Positions 42,940 to 54,782 of a stretch of 64,000 nt of DNA are shown here, piece by piece. Every line of letters starts with the position of its first letter. Positions within the stretch are counted from its first letter, which is position 1. The notes beneath the pieces were generated by a model. It had not been told where the DNA came from. It made no database searches and saw nothing but the letters and a program-made list of their open reading frames with translations. Where the stretch lies: NCBI GenBank assembly GCA_033296885.1, contig MU863891.1:186001-250000 (forward strand), read 5' to 3'. The translations under genes were made by a program, and so were the position numbers. The DNA comes from Triangularia verruculosa (lineage: Eukaryota; Ascomycota; Sordariomycetes; Sordariales; Podosporaceae).

Positions 42940-44106
42940 TTACCCTCTCTCACCATAGACTTCGCCTTCAGTATTAACATACTCAGCCCATCTCTCGACC
43001 CTTGGCCTCCCGCCTCCCGGCCAGTGCCCCTTATACACCTCCCCAGTCCTGAACCCTTCCCACATCCTCGCACCGGTGAGCAAGTACACCACCATCACCT
43101 CTAGCATGTACCCCAAGCAATAGTACGCCGTTCGGGAGTGATACCACCTCTCCTGCCCCCACAGCCTCGGATCAAACATCACACCTAGCCTAAACCCCGC
43201 CTCCAACGTCAACAACAACGACGTTACCACCAGCAGCAAGCTCCGCCCTCGGAACCGGGAATACTCCCGCTCAATCATCTCCTGATCCTCCAATCCGCCC
43301 ATCATCACCACCCCGACCGTCAAAACCGGCAGCAACGCAAGAAACGTCAGCACTGAGATGGTCACAAGCAGAACGCCCCGACACTCTTGCAGGATGAGGC
43401 TGTTGTGAGTGAAAAAGCTGTTCACGCCGACCACCACGGCCATGACGAGGCAGATGACCACCACCACCGCCCAGAATCGGAAGAAGCCTTTGACCAAGGT
43501 GCGGTGGCCAAATGCAGCGTAGTCCCTTACCCATCGACGGGTGATGATGAGGTTGGCGATGTACAGGATTACAATGCCGGCCAAGGAGAGGACCACGGCG
43601 GTGATTTCAAGGCGGAGGTTGGCGCGGTTGAGTGACCATGCTATTCTTAGTGAGAGGGCGAGAATGCGGAGGAGGCAGAAGATGGATAGCAAGGTGGGGA
43701 TGAGGGGGCGGATGGAGAAGGCGGGGTGGCGGTGACGGTAGAGGGAGAGGTGGTGGAGGAGGAGGTTGATTGGGATGGGGAGGAGGAATAAGAGGATGAA
43801 GATGGAGCAGAGGGGGATGTCGATGGATGGTGTGGGGATGAGGCCTGGGTAAGCTGTGGGAGGGCGGTAGGGGGTGGTGAGGTTTGTTGACTGCAAATGG
43901 TTAGATAAGGGGGTATTAGGGAGAAGTGGCATGGGACCTACCAAGCTTACAGCTTGGGCTTGTTTGGGAAGAGTATCACGCAAGAGAGATGGTGGGGATG
44001 TAGGGTAGGCGAATGTGGTTGCTGGAGACAGGGTTGTGTCCAGGTCCTGAGGGGTAGGATTGAGATCATGGGCGTAACGCATGTTGGTTGGCTGAGATTG
44101 GGCCAT
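42940..44106 (-). CDS. multispanning membrane protein, DUF3112-like
   Basis: Most likely two exons, 44106-43951 and 43890-42940 (368 residues). The 60-nt intron has GTAAGC, a CTAAC branch word and CAG, and is in frame without stop, so an unspliced form would add 20 residues. About seven hydrophobic helices: IPLCSIFILLFLLPIPINLLL, LIPTLLSIFCLLRILALSL, ITAVVLSLAGIVILYIANL, FWAVVVVICLVMAVVVGV, VLLVTISVLTFLALLPVL, SLLLVVTSLLLTLEAGF and YCLGYMLEVMVVYLLTG. The start MRY..., RRWVRDYAAFGH between helices and the closing HPGG-like KGHWPGGGRPRVE resemble the fungal DUF3112 family of unknown function. Long helices are cited in part. Confidence 0.7.
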   Translation of the reverse strand: MAQSQPTNMRYAHDLNPTPQDLDTTLSPATTFAYPTSPPSLLRDTLPKQAQAVSLVGPMPLLPNTPLSNHLQSTNLTTPYRPPTAYPGLIPTPSIDIPLCSIFILLFLLPIPINLLLHHLSLYRHRHPAFSIRPLIPTLLSIFCLLRILALSLRIAWSLNRANLRLEITAVVLSLAGIVILYIANLIITRRWVRDYAAFGHRTLVKGFFRFWAVVVVICLVMAVVVGVNSFFTHNSLILQECRGVLLVTISVLTFLALLPVLTVGVVMMGGLEDQEMIEREYSRFRGRSLLLVVTSLLLTLEAGFRLGVMFDPRLWGQERWYHSRTAYYCLGYMLEVMVVYLLTGARMWEGFRTGEVYKGHWPGGGRPRVERWAEYVNTEGEVYGERG

Positions 44107-45259
44107 AGGCTCAGGGCGATGCTAAAGTCGGGACAATCTGTCGTGTGCTAGCCAGCCCCGAGTGAGTGGCCTATGATTGTAGGCACCTACACAGCAAGTA
44201 ATAAGCAATGGGAGTTGTCAAAACTGCCATGAATCTGAGAGTGACGTCAATGTCGAAGATTACCCCTGAGTGAGGCAACGTTTCTGTGCGAGGGCACTGA
44301 CATCTGCACCACCTCAGTCTTAGGCGCACAGACTGGCAACTACGAGATTGGTATCCATGAGGCTAACAAGCGAAGTACCACGTCAATGGGAATGCCGGTA
44401 ATCGGAAAAGAATAGCTCTGCTCTCTCATCCATGACAAGATAGCCGTCACTTATTTCGAGGGCGTGAACTCACACAATACCGGTGCCCTGGATTGATATG
44501 TGCTGCATGCGTCTGATAACGAGCGGAGCTGTACAAACCGCTGCTTACCTCTAAGGTTACCTACCTACAGGTGACGTTTAAGACTTTTGAAGATAATAGA
44601 CGAAGAACTTCAACTACTGCCAGAAGCTAGGTACTAATACTGAGATAGGGTTAACCATCAATATCATTGACACGTCCAGGGTGATAAGCTAACCAGAGGC
44701 CGAATCACGACAGCCTTCAGGGTTCTTCGATCCTCATTCAGGTTCTGTAATCCTGGTGCCGTCTCGCTTTCCTTTGCCCTCAGTAAGTACCTATGGATAT
44801 TCACAGATCATAAGACACGGTCCTGGAGCATATTCTATGAGCTGGTTTATGCTCCATACTCGCATACCTATTGAATAGCCCTTTTGCTATCGAAGACATC
44901 CCGTTACAAGCCCGCATTGATCGTACAATACCTAGATGGGCACCTAGTTTTTGGATCTTCAGAGATCACCTAGCCCGCAGAAGATATCTCAGGGGTTACC
45001 AAGACCTTTGGTACTCTACAGGTGTAGTTCTTGATTAGCAAATGGTCGGTGCAAACAAAGAGTGTTGCGGTTTTTCAAGGCCCTGCTCATCGGTCCACAG
45101 TGCATAAGACGACGTATTCCTTCCTTCCACGGTTCATAAGGAAGGAGCAAACCTGCCCTCTGCGCACAACTTACGGAAATTTTATGGTGGGGCACAAAAA
45201 AACAAAACTGCCATCCGCTCTTCTCACTCACTTAGCAAATCTCGCGCAATCCCTCTCCC

Positions 45260-45290
<31 letters not shown>

Positions 45291-45340
45291 GTAGCAACAG
45301 CGCCCACTCTTGTCTACTCCGCATCAGCCACAAGAACACC
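44107..45340. other. divergent intergenic region, no gene recognised
   Basis: 1.2 kb between divergent genes. Holds the (CAA)10 run at 45259 in the likely 5' leader of the coiled-coil gene. Confidence 0.45.
45259..45290 (+). repeat. (CAA)10 microsatellite
   Basis: Ten CAA units plus CA, 50 bp before the ATG of the coiled-coil gene, so probably in its 5' untranslated leader. Confidence 0.95.
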
Positions 45341-47020
45341 ATGTCGACACCTGGATTGCAAGATCGCGATCGCCATCCAGATATCTCCTCTGGGGCAAGC
45401 AACGCCATCAAGCGACGTAAGCGGCAAACTGTCTCCGAGAGCGACTCCAGCGAGTCCTTGGACTTGGAGGCTGACGATGCAACCCCGTCCACGACTAGGC
45501 CAGCGAAAAAGGTCAAAAAACAGATTACTTCTCTCCCACTGAGAGAAGTTCGCAAAGGCCGAGTCCTACGACCGAACCTCGAGATCAGTACCTTGCAAGA
45601 AGAGCTCCGGACAATGGAGGACAAACTCAGGATGAAAGAGGATGAGCTTAAGATCAAGGGAGATGAGCTTAAGGCCAAGGAGGATGAGCTTAAGGCCAAG
45701 AATGACGCTCTTTCAAGAATGGACCATGAACATGACCTTCTCCAGAAAACGCAGAACCAGCTTGCCCAGTCCCGGGAACGAATTCAGAAACTGAGCGACG
45801 AGAATATGGAGATTCAGGAGGCTAGCAACCGCGCACTGATGACCAGAGGTGAAGAGTTGGCTGCTGCCAACGATACAATCAGGAGTCTTACGGCCGAACT
45901 CGCCAAAGTAAATGAGAATTATCAACAGCAACTTGAGAGGGCAAACGACAGCCTCACAAACATGGAGAAAAGATATCAGCAAGATCTGAAAGCCAAAGAG
46001 CAACACATCACAGCGGTAAACAATCAGATCGCCGGCCTCCGAGACAATATGTCACTCCAGAACGATTCAAAGGATCGGGAACTCGAGCAAGCAAGACACA
46101 TGCTTTCCGAGCATCAACGCAACTCCGAGTCGAAGGATTTTGACTTGAAATTTTTGGCCAGACAGCTCTGTCATATCCTGACAAAGATAAACTTATCGGG
46201 AGCCCAGTGGTTGCAAATCTTGCAGAAAAAGACTTTTCTTCTACACCTTGCGGCTACGAACGATACCATTGATGGCAGTCGCTTGAACTTTTGCACCGGT
46301 TGGCTATCGAATCGAGAATTGGAACAGCGAAAACTTGGCAATGAGACTCCATTCATAGGTGGGAACGACACACTCCTTCTCAATCTCTACGGAGTTTCTC
46401 ATTCGATAAACCTCTCGACCTCGAACCTGTGTATCTGGTTGCTGTACGGATTGAAGGAATAACTTTTTGCAGCCGAATCGGCCAAGATATACGTCGTTAT
46501 GGAAATCATGGATAATCTTGCAAGGGAGTGCGCTAAGAAAGACCACACTCAACTTTCGACACTGCAGACCGTGTTGTCTCTCCTCCAACTCGAGCGACTT
46601 ATCAAATTGAAATGGGGCGAGCTCTGTGGCGTGGAGGAGAAATTGATGGGGTGGATCAAAAGCAGACATCCGTCGCTCGAGATTCTAGGAGCCGCTGTGA
46701 TCAGTGGTAAGTCTATGATGGAGGTTTGTGAGGAAGTTGGGCATGTCTTTCATCACGACGGGAAAGATCAGGAGTGGACTTACGGTATCTTCGCGACAAC
46801 AGGCTCAGATGGCATTCTGCTGGTGAGTGACAACAAGGATAGTCACTGCGAGGTTTCGGTTGTCGCACATGAGAGACTGCGCGTGTCTGACGAGTTAGCG
46901 ATACGGATTGAAGCTCCGACGACGACGGATCATGAAGATATATGGATTGATTTGAAATCTTGGGATGAGGGAAGGGATGTGGACGAGCTTCTGGGTGGCG
47001 GCGGCCTTCGCTGTCTTTAA
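45341..47020 (+). CDS. coiled-coil protein, frame interrupted near 46430-46472
   Basis: The first part (45341-46462) has a basic, Ser-rich start with two nuclear-signal-like clusters (KRRKRQ, AKKVKK) and then a long heptad coiled coil (about residues 85-270) with a repeated KxKEDELKxK unit. A stop at 46460 is followed, in the same frame, by a further open stretch to 47020 with VMEIMDNLARECAKK and EWTYGIFATTGSDG. A 42-nt GT..AG segment (46431-46472) would join both parts in frame; that is short for an intron. A third frame (about 46395-46495) also reads like protein (DLEPVYLVAVRIEG), so a pair of frameshifts is the alternative. Family unknown; possible chromatin or nuclear role from the basic clusters only. 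If single, about 545 residues. Confidence 0.5.
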
Positions 47021-47405
47021 CGATTCGTGGTAGGAACCTGGCGAGGTTGGTCAGTTTGGAGACATTATCACCAATTTCTGTCGATAGACTTGTAATTTAC
47101 TGTATTATATGATGATGATTCCCGTCTGTATAGCTGTGACTGACTTTGATGATGCCCCCCAATGGCCCCGCTCATGTAAAACATCGGTGGTTAGCACCGG
47201 TCACCTGACGTCGCGTTGGCAAGACGCGCCCCACCCTGGCGACGCGCTGCCTAAAGTCAACAGCATTACCAATCCGCGCCAAACTTTCCGACATCGTCGC
47301 TCCATCAAAACCATTCCCTCCTAGAGCTTGTCCCTCTGGTGAGTTCGCTCCTGGGCAAAACACGCAAGAAGGGCTGGTCAGCTCTCACTCACCCAAGTCA
47401 TCACG
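47021..47405. other. intergenic, RAD54 promoter
   Basis: Contains two MluI-like GACGCG words (TGACGTCGCG at 47208, GACGCGCC at 47222) that resemble cell-cycle or damage control boxes; this is only a resemblance. No gene recognised. Confidence 0.45.
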
Positions 47406-49862
47406 ATGTACGTACTGCATCGGCCAATTTGTTTCCAAACCGCGTCTAATGAGCATCACAGGATCCCAAACACCCCCGCAGCGAACAAGGAGAACATCGG
47501 TGCTCCTCGAAGCAAATTTCCGACGCCACAGTCCCTCGACCGCCTTCGCACCCCGTTCAAATGCCCAGGATCGGCTACTCGCACCGTTGCAACCGACCGC
47601 CCGGCGCGCAAGAAGAGGAGGATCGATTACAAGGGCACAGACGGAGACGTCGACCCGGACGCTGACAAACCCTACACGAATGCTGACCGATTAGCACTGG
47701 CCAACCGCGACGCCAACAAGTTTCCTGTGTTTCAACCGAAAGACAAGACCACCGTTTTCCGCAAAGCATTCTCTGTTCCTCTGCTCAACAAGAACACCGC
47801 CGCCTACAATCCCAATCGGCCGCCACCAACGCTTGGCTTGAGACAAGGCGCTGTGTTCATCGCAAAACCACTGCATGATCCTAGCGGCGAGTTTGCCATT
47901 GTGCTGTATGACCCAACGGTCGATGACAAGCCAAAAGATGCGCCCAAGCCAGACGAAAAGATTGAGGAGGAAAAGATCGCCGAACCGCTGGAGCACAAGA
48001 GTCTCGCCGAAATTCTTGGTATCAAGAAGAAGGTCGTCGGAGAACATCCAAGGGTGCCGGTGGTTATTGATCCAAAACTTGCCAAGATTCTTCGCCCACA
48101 TCAGATTGAAGGTGTCAAGTTCATGTACAAGTGCGTGACGGGTATGGTGGATGAAAAGGCACATGGATGCATCATGGCCGACGAAATGGGTCTCGGCAAG
48201 ACGCTTCAATGTATCACATTGCTCTGGACTCTACTCAAGCAGTCTCCAGATGCCGGCAAAACGACAATTCAGAAAGCTATCGTTGCTTGTCCGGCCAGTT
48301 TGGTGCGCAACTGGGCCAACGAGTTGGTCAAGTGGCTGGGTCCCGATGCTACGACGCCTTTCGCTATTGACGGCAAGGCCACGAAAGAGGAACTGACCCG
48401 GCAACTTCGCCAGTGGGCCATCGCAAGTGGGCGAGCGGTCACCAGACCCATTATCATCGTCTCCTACGAAACGCTTCGTCTGAACTGTGAGGAGCTCAGG
48501 AACACGGAAATCGGACTGATTCTTTGTGACGAAGGTCATCGTCTAAAGAACAACGACGCAAAACTGTTCACTGCTCTGAACGGTCTCAATGTAAAGCGCC
48601 GCGTCATTCTGTCCGGCACACCTATCCAAAACGACTTATCAGAGTACTTTTCACTCATTAGCTTTGCCAACCCGGATTTACTAGGGACGCACCTCGAATT
48701 CCGCAAACGCTTCGAGATTCCCATTCTCCGTGGTCGTGATTCGATGGCCTCTGAGGCTGAGAGGAAACGCGGCGATGAATGCCTTGCCGAACTGGCCACC
48801 ATCGTCAACAAGTTCGTCATTCGCCGCACCAACGACCTTTTGTCCAAGTATCTGCCCATCAAGTACGAGCATGTCGTCTTCTGCAATCTGGCACCCTTCC
48901 AGCTGGACCTCTACAACTACTTTCTCACATCGCCCGATATCCAGGCCCTTCTCCGTGGCAAGGGCTCACAGCCACTCAAGGCCATCGGGATTCTCAAAAA
49001 CCTCTGCAACCACCCTGATCTGCTCAAACTGCCCGATGATCTTCCGGGCTCCGAGCAGCACTACCCCGACGATTACGTTCCCAGGGACTCTCGCGGGCGT
49101 GACCGTGACATCAAGCCCTGGTACTCTGGCAAAATGCAGGTCCTCGACCGCATGCTGGCCCGCATCCGTGCCGACACAAACGACAAAATTGTGCTCATCA
49201 GCAACTACACCCAGACCCTCGACCTCTTTGAGAAGCTCTGCCGCAGCCGCGCCTATCCCTGCCTCCGCCTCGACGGCAAAATGCTGGTGAACAAACGTCA
49301 AAAGCTCGTCGACAAGTTCAACGACCCCAACGGCGAAGAATTCGTCTTCCTTCTCTCCAGCAAAGCAGGTGGCTGCGGTCTCAACCTCATCGGCGCCAAC
49401 CGCCTCGTCCTCTTCGACCCGGATTGGAATCCGGCCGCTGACCAGCAGGCCCTCGCGCGTGTCTGGCGTGACGGTCAGAAGAAGGATTGCTTCGTCTACC
49501 GGTTCATTTCCACGGGCACAATCGAGGAGAAGATCTTCCAGCGTCAGTCCCACAAGCAGAGCTTGAGCTCGTGCGTTGTGGACTCGGCTGAGGATGTGGA
49601 GAGGCATTTCAGCTTGGATAGTTTGAGGGAGCTGTTCCAGTATCGCCCGGATACGAGGAGTGACACACATGATACGTTCAAGTGCAAGAGGTGCAAGCCG
49701 GACGGGAAGCAGTTTATCAAGGCGCCGGCGATGTTGTATGGTGATACGAGCACGTGGAACCACTTTGTCAATGACAATTTGAAGGGAATACAGGATTTGC
49801 TGCTGAGGCAGGAGGTGGGGGAGAGGGAGGTGAGCGCGGTGTTTCAGTACATTTCGCATTAG
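47406..49862 (+). CDS. RAD54: DNA repair and recombination ATPase Rad54
   Basis: SWI2/SNF2 translocase that works with Rad51 in homologous recombination. Motifs in order: HQIEGVKFMYKCVTG, motif I ADEMGLGKTLQ, Ia IVACPASLVRNWANE, II LILCDEGHRLKN (DEGH), III VILSGTPIQNDLSEYFSL, then NKFVIRRTNDLLSKYLP (Rad54 type), IV ILISNYTQTLD-like VLISNYTQTLD, V SSKAGGCGLNLIGA, VI ALARVWRDGQKKDC. The C-terminal CKRCKPDG part is also typical. Start: the literal ATG at 47406 opens MYVLHRP, but GTACGT begins at the G of this ATG and CACAG ends at 47461, so splicing 47408-47461 rejoins AT|G and gives MIPNTPAANKEN, 801 residues, which looks more natural. A basic NLS-like RKKRR follows. Confidence 0.97.
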   Translation: MYVLHRPICFQTASNEHHRIPNTPAANKENIGAPRSKFPTPQSLDRLRTPFKCPGSATRTVATDRPARKKRRIDYKGTDGDVDPDADKPYTNADRLALANRDANKFPVFQPKDKTTVFRKAFSVPLLNKNTAAYNPNRPPPTLGLRQGAVFIAKPLHDPSGEFAIVLYDPTVDDKPKDAPKPDEKIEEEKIAEPLEHKSLAEILGIKKKVVGEHPRVPVVIDPKLAKILRPHQIEGVKFMYKCVTGMVDEKAHGCIMADEMGLGKTLQCITLLWTLLKQSPDAGKTTIQKAIVACPASLVRNWANELVKWLGPDATTPFAIDGKATKEELTRQLRQWAIASGRAVTRPIIIVSYETLRLNCEELRNTEIGLILCDEGHRLKNNDAKLFTALNGLNVKRRVILSGTPIQNDLSEYFSLISFANPDLLGTHLEFRKRFEIPILRGRDSMASEAERKRGDECLAELATIVNKFVIRRTNDLLSKYLPIKYEHVVFCNLAPFQLDLYNYFLTSPDIQALLRGKGSQPLKAIGILKNLCNHPDLLKLPDDLPGSEQHYPDDYVPRDSRGRDRDIKPWYSGKMQVLDRMLARIRADTNDKIVLISNYTQTLDLFEKLCRSRAYPCLRLDGKMLVNKRQKLVDKFNDPNGEEFVFLLSSKAGGCGLNLIGANRLVLFDPDWNPAADQQALARVWRDGQKKDCFVYRFISTGTIEEKIFQRQSHKQSLSSCVVDSAEDVERHFSLDSLRELFQYRPDTRSDTHDTFKCKRCKPDGKQFIKAPAMLYGDTSTWNHFVNDNLKGIQDLLLRQEVGEREVSAVFQYISH

Positions 49863-50225
49863 TTGGTTGGTTGTGTGTTCGTTTGGACTGGAGGTATGGG
49901 TTATGGTGGGAACGGCTTTGCTGGGAGCGGGTTAGATTCTGTTACTGTGATGTTTACGCGATGATGTATTGAGCTGTTAGGGCTTGCTGTTGTAGGTGGT
50001 GTATTTAGTGTTGGTGCATTACTCGGCGAAGGAGTCAGGGGATTAGTGATTAGCTACAGCGAATGCCTCATGGCAGGAGGAAAAGACATGACGGGATGAT
50101 AATGGGCGGTACTTATTTGCTTTCATTTCGCAACAGATATAAAAATCGTCAAAGCTTAACAATGATGTCCATGTGTTTCTATATGTTTGTGTATAGCACC
50201 ATTATCCCATTATCCCCTCAAATAT
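49863..50225. other. convergent intergenic region
   Basis: 3' flanks of RAD54 (+) and the glucosyltransferase gene (-). Nothing else seen. Confidence 0.5.
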
Positions 50226-53200
50226 TTACAACTCATCAACGACACGTCCACTCTCCTTGGACTTGACCTCCTCGTCTTCGAACCTCCTACTCTTCGTGTT
50301 GACCTTTCCTTCCTCGTGTTGCTTCTCGCCTTTCTTCTTCCTCGCCAGCTCGGCAATCTCCTCATCATACTCGGTCCACTCCGGCACCTGCCTCCTCGCC
50401 CTCTCCAGCTTCGGCTCCTTCGTCTGCGGGTTATTGCACAGGTCAATCGTCTTGGCCACGCCCAACGTCTCGTCGCTGCACCACGTCTCGCACCACAGCC
50501 ACTCTTGCGGGAGGGAAAAGATGGGAATCTGGAACTGCATGTGATTGGGCAAATCCTGGTCCAAGTTCGCCAACGAGTTCGGGTCCGCGCTGAGGGAGTG
50601 GTACTGCTGCCTCAGCCTATCGCCCGCCGCCAGCTCCCTGAACCTCCTCAGATCAACCACATAAAGCGCAGAGATGTGGTACGGTAGACCCCGGAGATAA
50701 TTAGCCCAGTACCCCGTCTTCCAGAACCGGAACCCCTCCATCTCGGTGCGAGAATCGCACATGGGCGTGAAACCGTACGGCTTCCCTTCCAGATCCAGCT
50801 GTACGAGGTCGTAGAGGTCCGTCCGGACGATCTGATCGGCGTCGACAAAGATGACCTTGTCCAGCGACAGAGGGAACAAAACGTCCAAAAACAATATCTT
50901 GTACCCCCAAATTTCCCTCTGCTTCTCCTTTTGCTGCCGCAGCCAGTGAGGCCACTTGTACGTTACCATCTCGTACTTGAAGCCGTACTGCTCCGCAAGC
51001 ACAGGGATGAAGTCCTTGAACGATGGGGAGAGGAACTGTTCGATGAACCAGAACTTGACCGTGTGGTTCGTGTGCCGCATCACGCTGACCATCATGATGT
51101 TGAGCATCCGCTCATATAGATGGCCCGAGGCAACCGAAAAGATGTTGATCTCGGCGTGCTCGGTTTCGCTCAGGGATTTGGTGGAGGTCTTGGACTTCCC
51201 GAGGATGCCCTCTGCGAACTTGAGGCCTTTGTTGAGGTAGTCCATTGCTGATCCTGAGGGGGCGGGCTCAGGGTCGGTGGACTCGAGGACGTCCTCGCCT
51301 TCCATGCCGGGGTTGCGGGTGAGGCGGGGGTAGAGGGTTGTGCCTTGGAAGTCCATGAGAGTGACTTCGGCGTTTTCGTCGCCAGGAGCAGGAGTCCAGC
51401 CCTTGGCACCCACGCTGACCATGGTGAAGATATCAGAGGAGCGGCCTTCCTTGAGCTTGAGGTTGTAGACGCCGGGGTTGGCTTTGAACTGGAAGAAGCC
51501 GAGGTTGGCCATGATGATGGTGTCGGCGATGTGGGGGTTGCTTTCGGTTCCGAGGACGAGCTGGGCGCCCTTAGGGGGAGCACCACTGGGCATTTCACGG
51601 GAGTGGCCTTCGATGAGAATGTTCTCGAGTTCGTAGATGGCTTCGACGTGTTCGGTACCTCTTTTGGCCTTGATATCCTTAATACGAAGGTTGTCCAGGT
51701 CATCCACCGAGACCTTGGAGGTAACGAGCCAGGCGGGAGGGACGTCCATGCCTGCAACGAATAAGGTATCCCGAGGGACTCCGGCAAAGTTGGCGGAGAG
51801 AGACGCAACCTTTCCATCCTGATCAAAGGTGGGAGCAGAGTTGAGGACATAGCGGTAGAATCTCTTGATGGGTAGCTCTTGGACGTTCTCGGTAGGGTTG
51901 AGGAATACACGGAGATGCACGCCCTCCAGCTCGGAAAGAACCTTGAGAATAGCAGCCCACTTTTGCCCACCTTCACTTGCGGGGTTGATGATGGCAGTGA
52001 AAAATATGGTGGCCGTGGAAGCGTCGCCGACTTCAAATGAGGTGTGCTCCTTCTTGAATTCGCTGAACTGGCTGATCCTCACGGAAGGCGCAGAGTCAAA
52101 GATGCCCTGCGGCAAATCAGAAATACCCGAGAGAGCAGTGACTGATGTCAGCTTGGCAGCATCCAAGGGACCGGAAATCTTGTCACCGAGACCGAGGTCT
52201 TCAATCGCTTTGTAGACAGGAGTGATGCGCTGAGCGCGCTCTGTTTCGAGGAAGGTCTCCAAATCCTCCGGCTTGAAATCCTCAGCAGAGGGGATAGGAC
52301 CAACAAGGCGGCCATTGAGAATGAGGGCACTGTTTCCTGGGTTGAGGTTGACGCTAGACAAGAAACCAGCCAGAGCAGCATCGAGTTGTCGATCAGCCTC
52401 CGCTGCCACGTTGTCGAGAATAGTCTCGAGATCTAGAAGGGTGTTGACAGCCACCAGGCTATGCTCCTGTTTCTTTGTGTGAAGAATAAGAGGCGACGCG
52501 GGCTGGCTAGCATCCTTTGGGTTGTGAACAATATCAATTCTGACGCCTGGGCTCTCCTTACGAAACTTGAGAGCAAAGTATAAGAGTTTCTGGCCATCGG
52601 GGGTGTTCAAGTCGGCAATCACCGTCAGAGCAGCCCAATCATCTTTTGTTGAATCCTTGTCTGCCGAGACAACAGGCGCCCTGTCAAGGAGGTAGGCATT
52701 GTCGGTGTACACCTTGTTGACGTTGAGAATTGTGATATCACGAGCATCTTCAGGATAAATGAAAGTGTTGCGGCGGGCGATGGCCTTCTCAACAAACTTG
52801 GCCTCGATATTGGTCTCATCGCCAATCTGACCAAAGTAAACTCCCTGCTGAATTTCCTGGAGATCGGCGCCCAATTTCTGATTCATGGCCCTTAGCCAGT
52901 TGTCCTCTCTGGGGATAGGGAAACCGTTGAAGAATACAGGGGGGACCTCGGTATCAGCGCGGAGCCTTTCGACCCAGTGCTTGGCGAGATGGATTTGTTT
53001 TTCTTGGTGCTCCGAAGTGAAAATGTCCTTAAAGGCCAAAACGACGGCATCTTCCTTCGGCTTGCGATCCTTGATGGCCTGCTTGAAAATTCCTTCGTCG
53101 GCCTTAGCTGTCTTTTTTGACTCGAGGGAGTTTTCAAGATAAGCGACGGTAGCCGAAAGACCGTAGTTTTCGAGCAGATAGTAGGCAACCTTCGCTTGGT

Positions 53201-54782
53201 CGATGGCCTCCCCAGTTGGAGTCAGCGGGACGAAGCCGAACCGGACCGGAATGAGTCTCTTCATGAAAACAAGCAGCTGCTCGACGATGACAGTCACATC
53301 CTCGGACTTGGTCAGATCAACTGGGGCAACCAAGTTGAACATATTCTTCCGCACTTGAGGCAACCCACCAAAGCTCTGGAGGATGGTCCAGATGCTTGGT
53401 GAGAATTCACTGTATCTTTTGTCCTTCTCGATATTGTTGAGCCACACAATGACCTCGCCATCCTCGATTTTGTCACGCCAGTCAAACCTACGAGGTTCGT
53501 CGTCCGCCGATTTCGCTTGCGCCACCTCGGAGTGTCCAAGCAAAGAGACAGCCTGCTCGCCGGTGAGACCGAGGTCCAGGACACCGTGAATGAGCTTGCG
53601 TTCACGGGTCAGAAGATCAACCAGCCCAAACGGCTGGATCTGGCGATCAATCAGCTGAACGCCATTCATCCACAATACGTTGACGCCTTCGGGGCCGAGG
53701 ACTTGGCGGTTGGTTCGATGCTCCTCCTCAAATTCCTCGGAAACATTATGCGCACCAAGCGAGGTGGAGTATTTAGGAAAATCCTGGGTGAGCTTGAGAA
53801 GGGTCTCGAAAGGGGAATCGCTCTTCATGATAAAAGAGGCAGCCTTCATGGCAAGGGGAGTAAGTTCGGACTTCTCCAAAGGCTTGATATCAGTGATCTG
53901 CTCTTCGTCATCCAGAACCACCTCAGAAGCTCCAATGGGCTTCTGCGCTTCATCGTGACCCTTTGTAGCGCCTGTGTCTCTGTCATCGATGACAATGTAG
54001 TCAGTCCTCTTCAGGGTAAGGGCGACTCCGTAACCGTTGACCGAAAGAGCCTCCTCTGGATGAGCAGCGCTCCTCTTGTACCTGATACGATAGGAAACAT
54101 CCCCTTTCTGTGCAAGCTCTCTTGCCGCTTCGTGGAACCGACCAAAGCTTGGTGAAGTGATGTCGGCATACAGAACGATATCCTTAGTACCGGCGCCGAT
54201 CTTGTGGTCAAACGGTAATGTCCTTTCCTGAGTGCCCTGCTTTACGTCCGCATGCGCCTTCTCCAGAAAAGGAGTGCAGTATTGCTTCCCATCAACAAGA
54301 AACCATTGGATGCAGCCAGCCTGATCCTCCACCAGTGATGATTCTACAGCCGTCGAGTAGTATTGGTAATGCGCCTCAACTCGAGGAGCTGCAGTTCTCA
54401 TGGACAAGGCCAGCTTAAAGGTCGAAAGAGCTTCGGCATCCATATGGCCGTCATCTCGGAGCACCTGGACGAACTTCTCGTACAGTGTCTTGTCCGTCTT
54501 GGCCTCCACAAAATCTCCCTTCGCAACACGATCGAGGAGGGCAAAGTAGGTGGTCTCATTGTCGGAAGCAGCTGTTTCACTGGTTTGCGTTAGTTAACCC
54601 CTACTCTACCGCGCATCTCCAACTTCAGGGGCAACATACAGCAGTTCAACCAGATATGGAGGGGCAGGGAATGCCGCCTTGAGCGCAACATTGACAGACG
54701 GGGATGCCCGGACATGGATTGGAGACAGGCATGTCGCGAGGATGGCGGCAAGGCCCAGTGGTAATTGTGAGAGTCGAAGCAT
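50226..54782 (-). CDS. gpt1: UDP-glucose:glycoprotein glucosyltransferase
   Basis: Two exons, 54782-54640 and 54579-50226; 1498 residues. ER-lumen folding sensor that re-glucosylates misfolded N-glycoproteins for the calnexin cycle. Exon 1 encodes the signal peptide MLRLSQLPLGLAAILATC and the start of the mature protein (SPSVNVALKAAFPAPPYLVE). The long middle holds the thioredoxin-like domains and beta regions of the folding sensor. The C-terminal GT24 catalytic domain has NIFSVASGHLYERMLNIMM, FWFIEQFLSPSFKDF, the DxD in KVIFVDADQIVRTDLY, CDSRTEMEGFRFWKTGYW and NLDQDLPNHMQ. The protein ends VDEL, a retention signal of KDEL/HDEL type. It is divergent from alpha-COP, 830 bp between starts. Confidence 0.96.

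Noticed and set aside
48729..49290. 186-codon Ser/Pro/Thr-rich frame within RAD54
   Set aside because: Alternative phase of the Rad54 helicase coding sequence.
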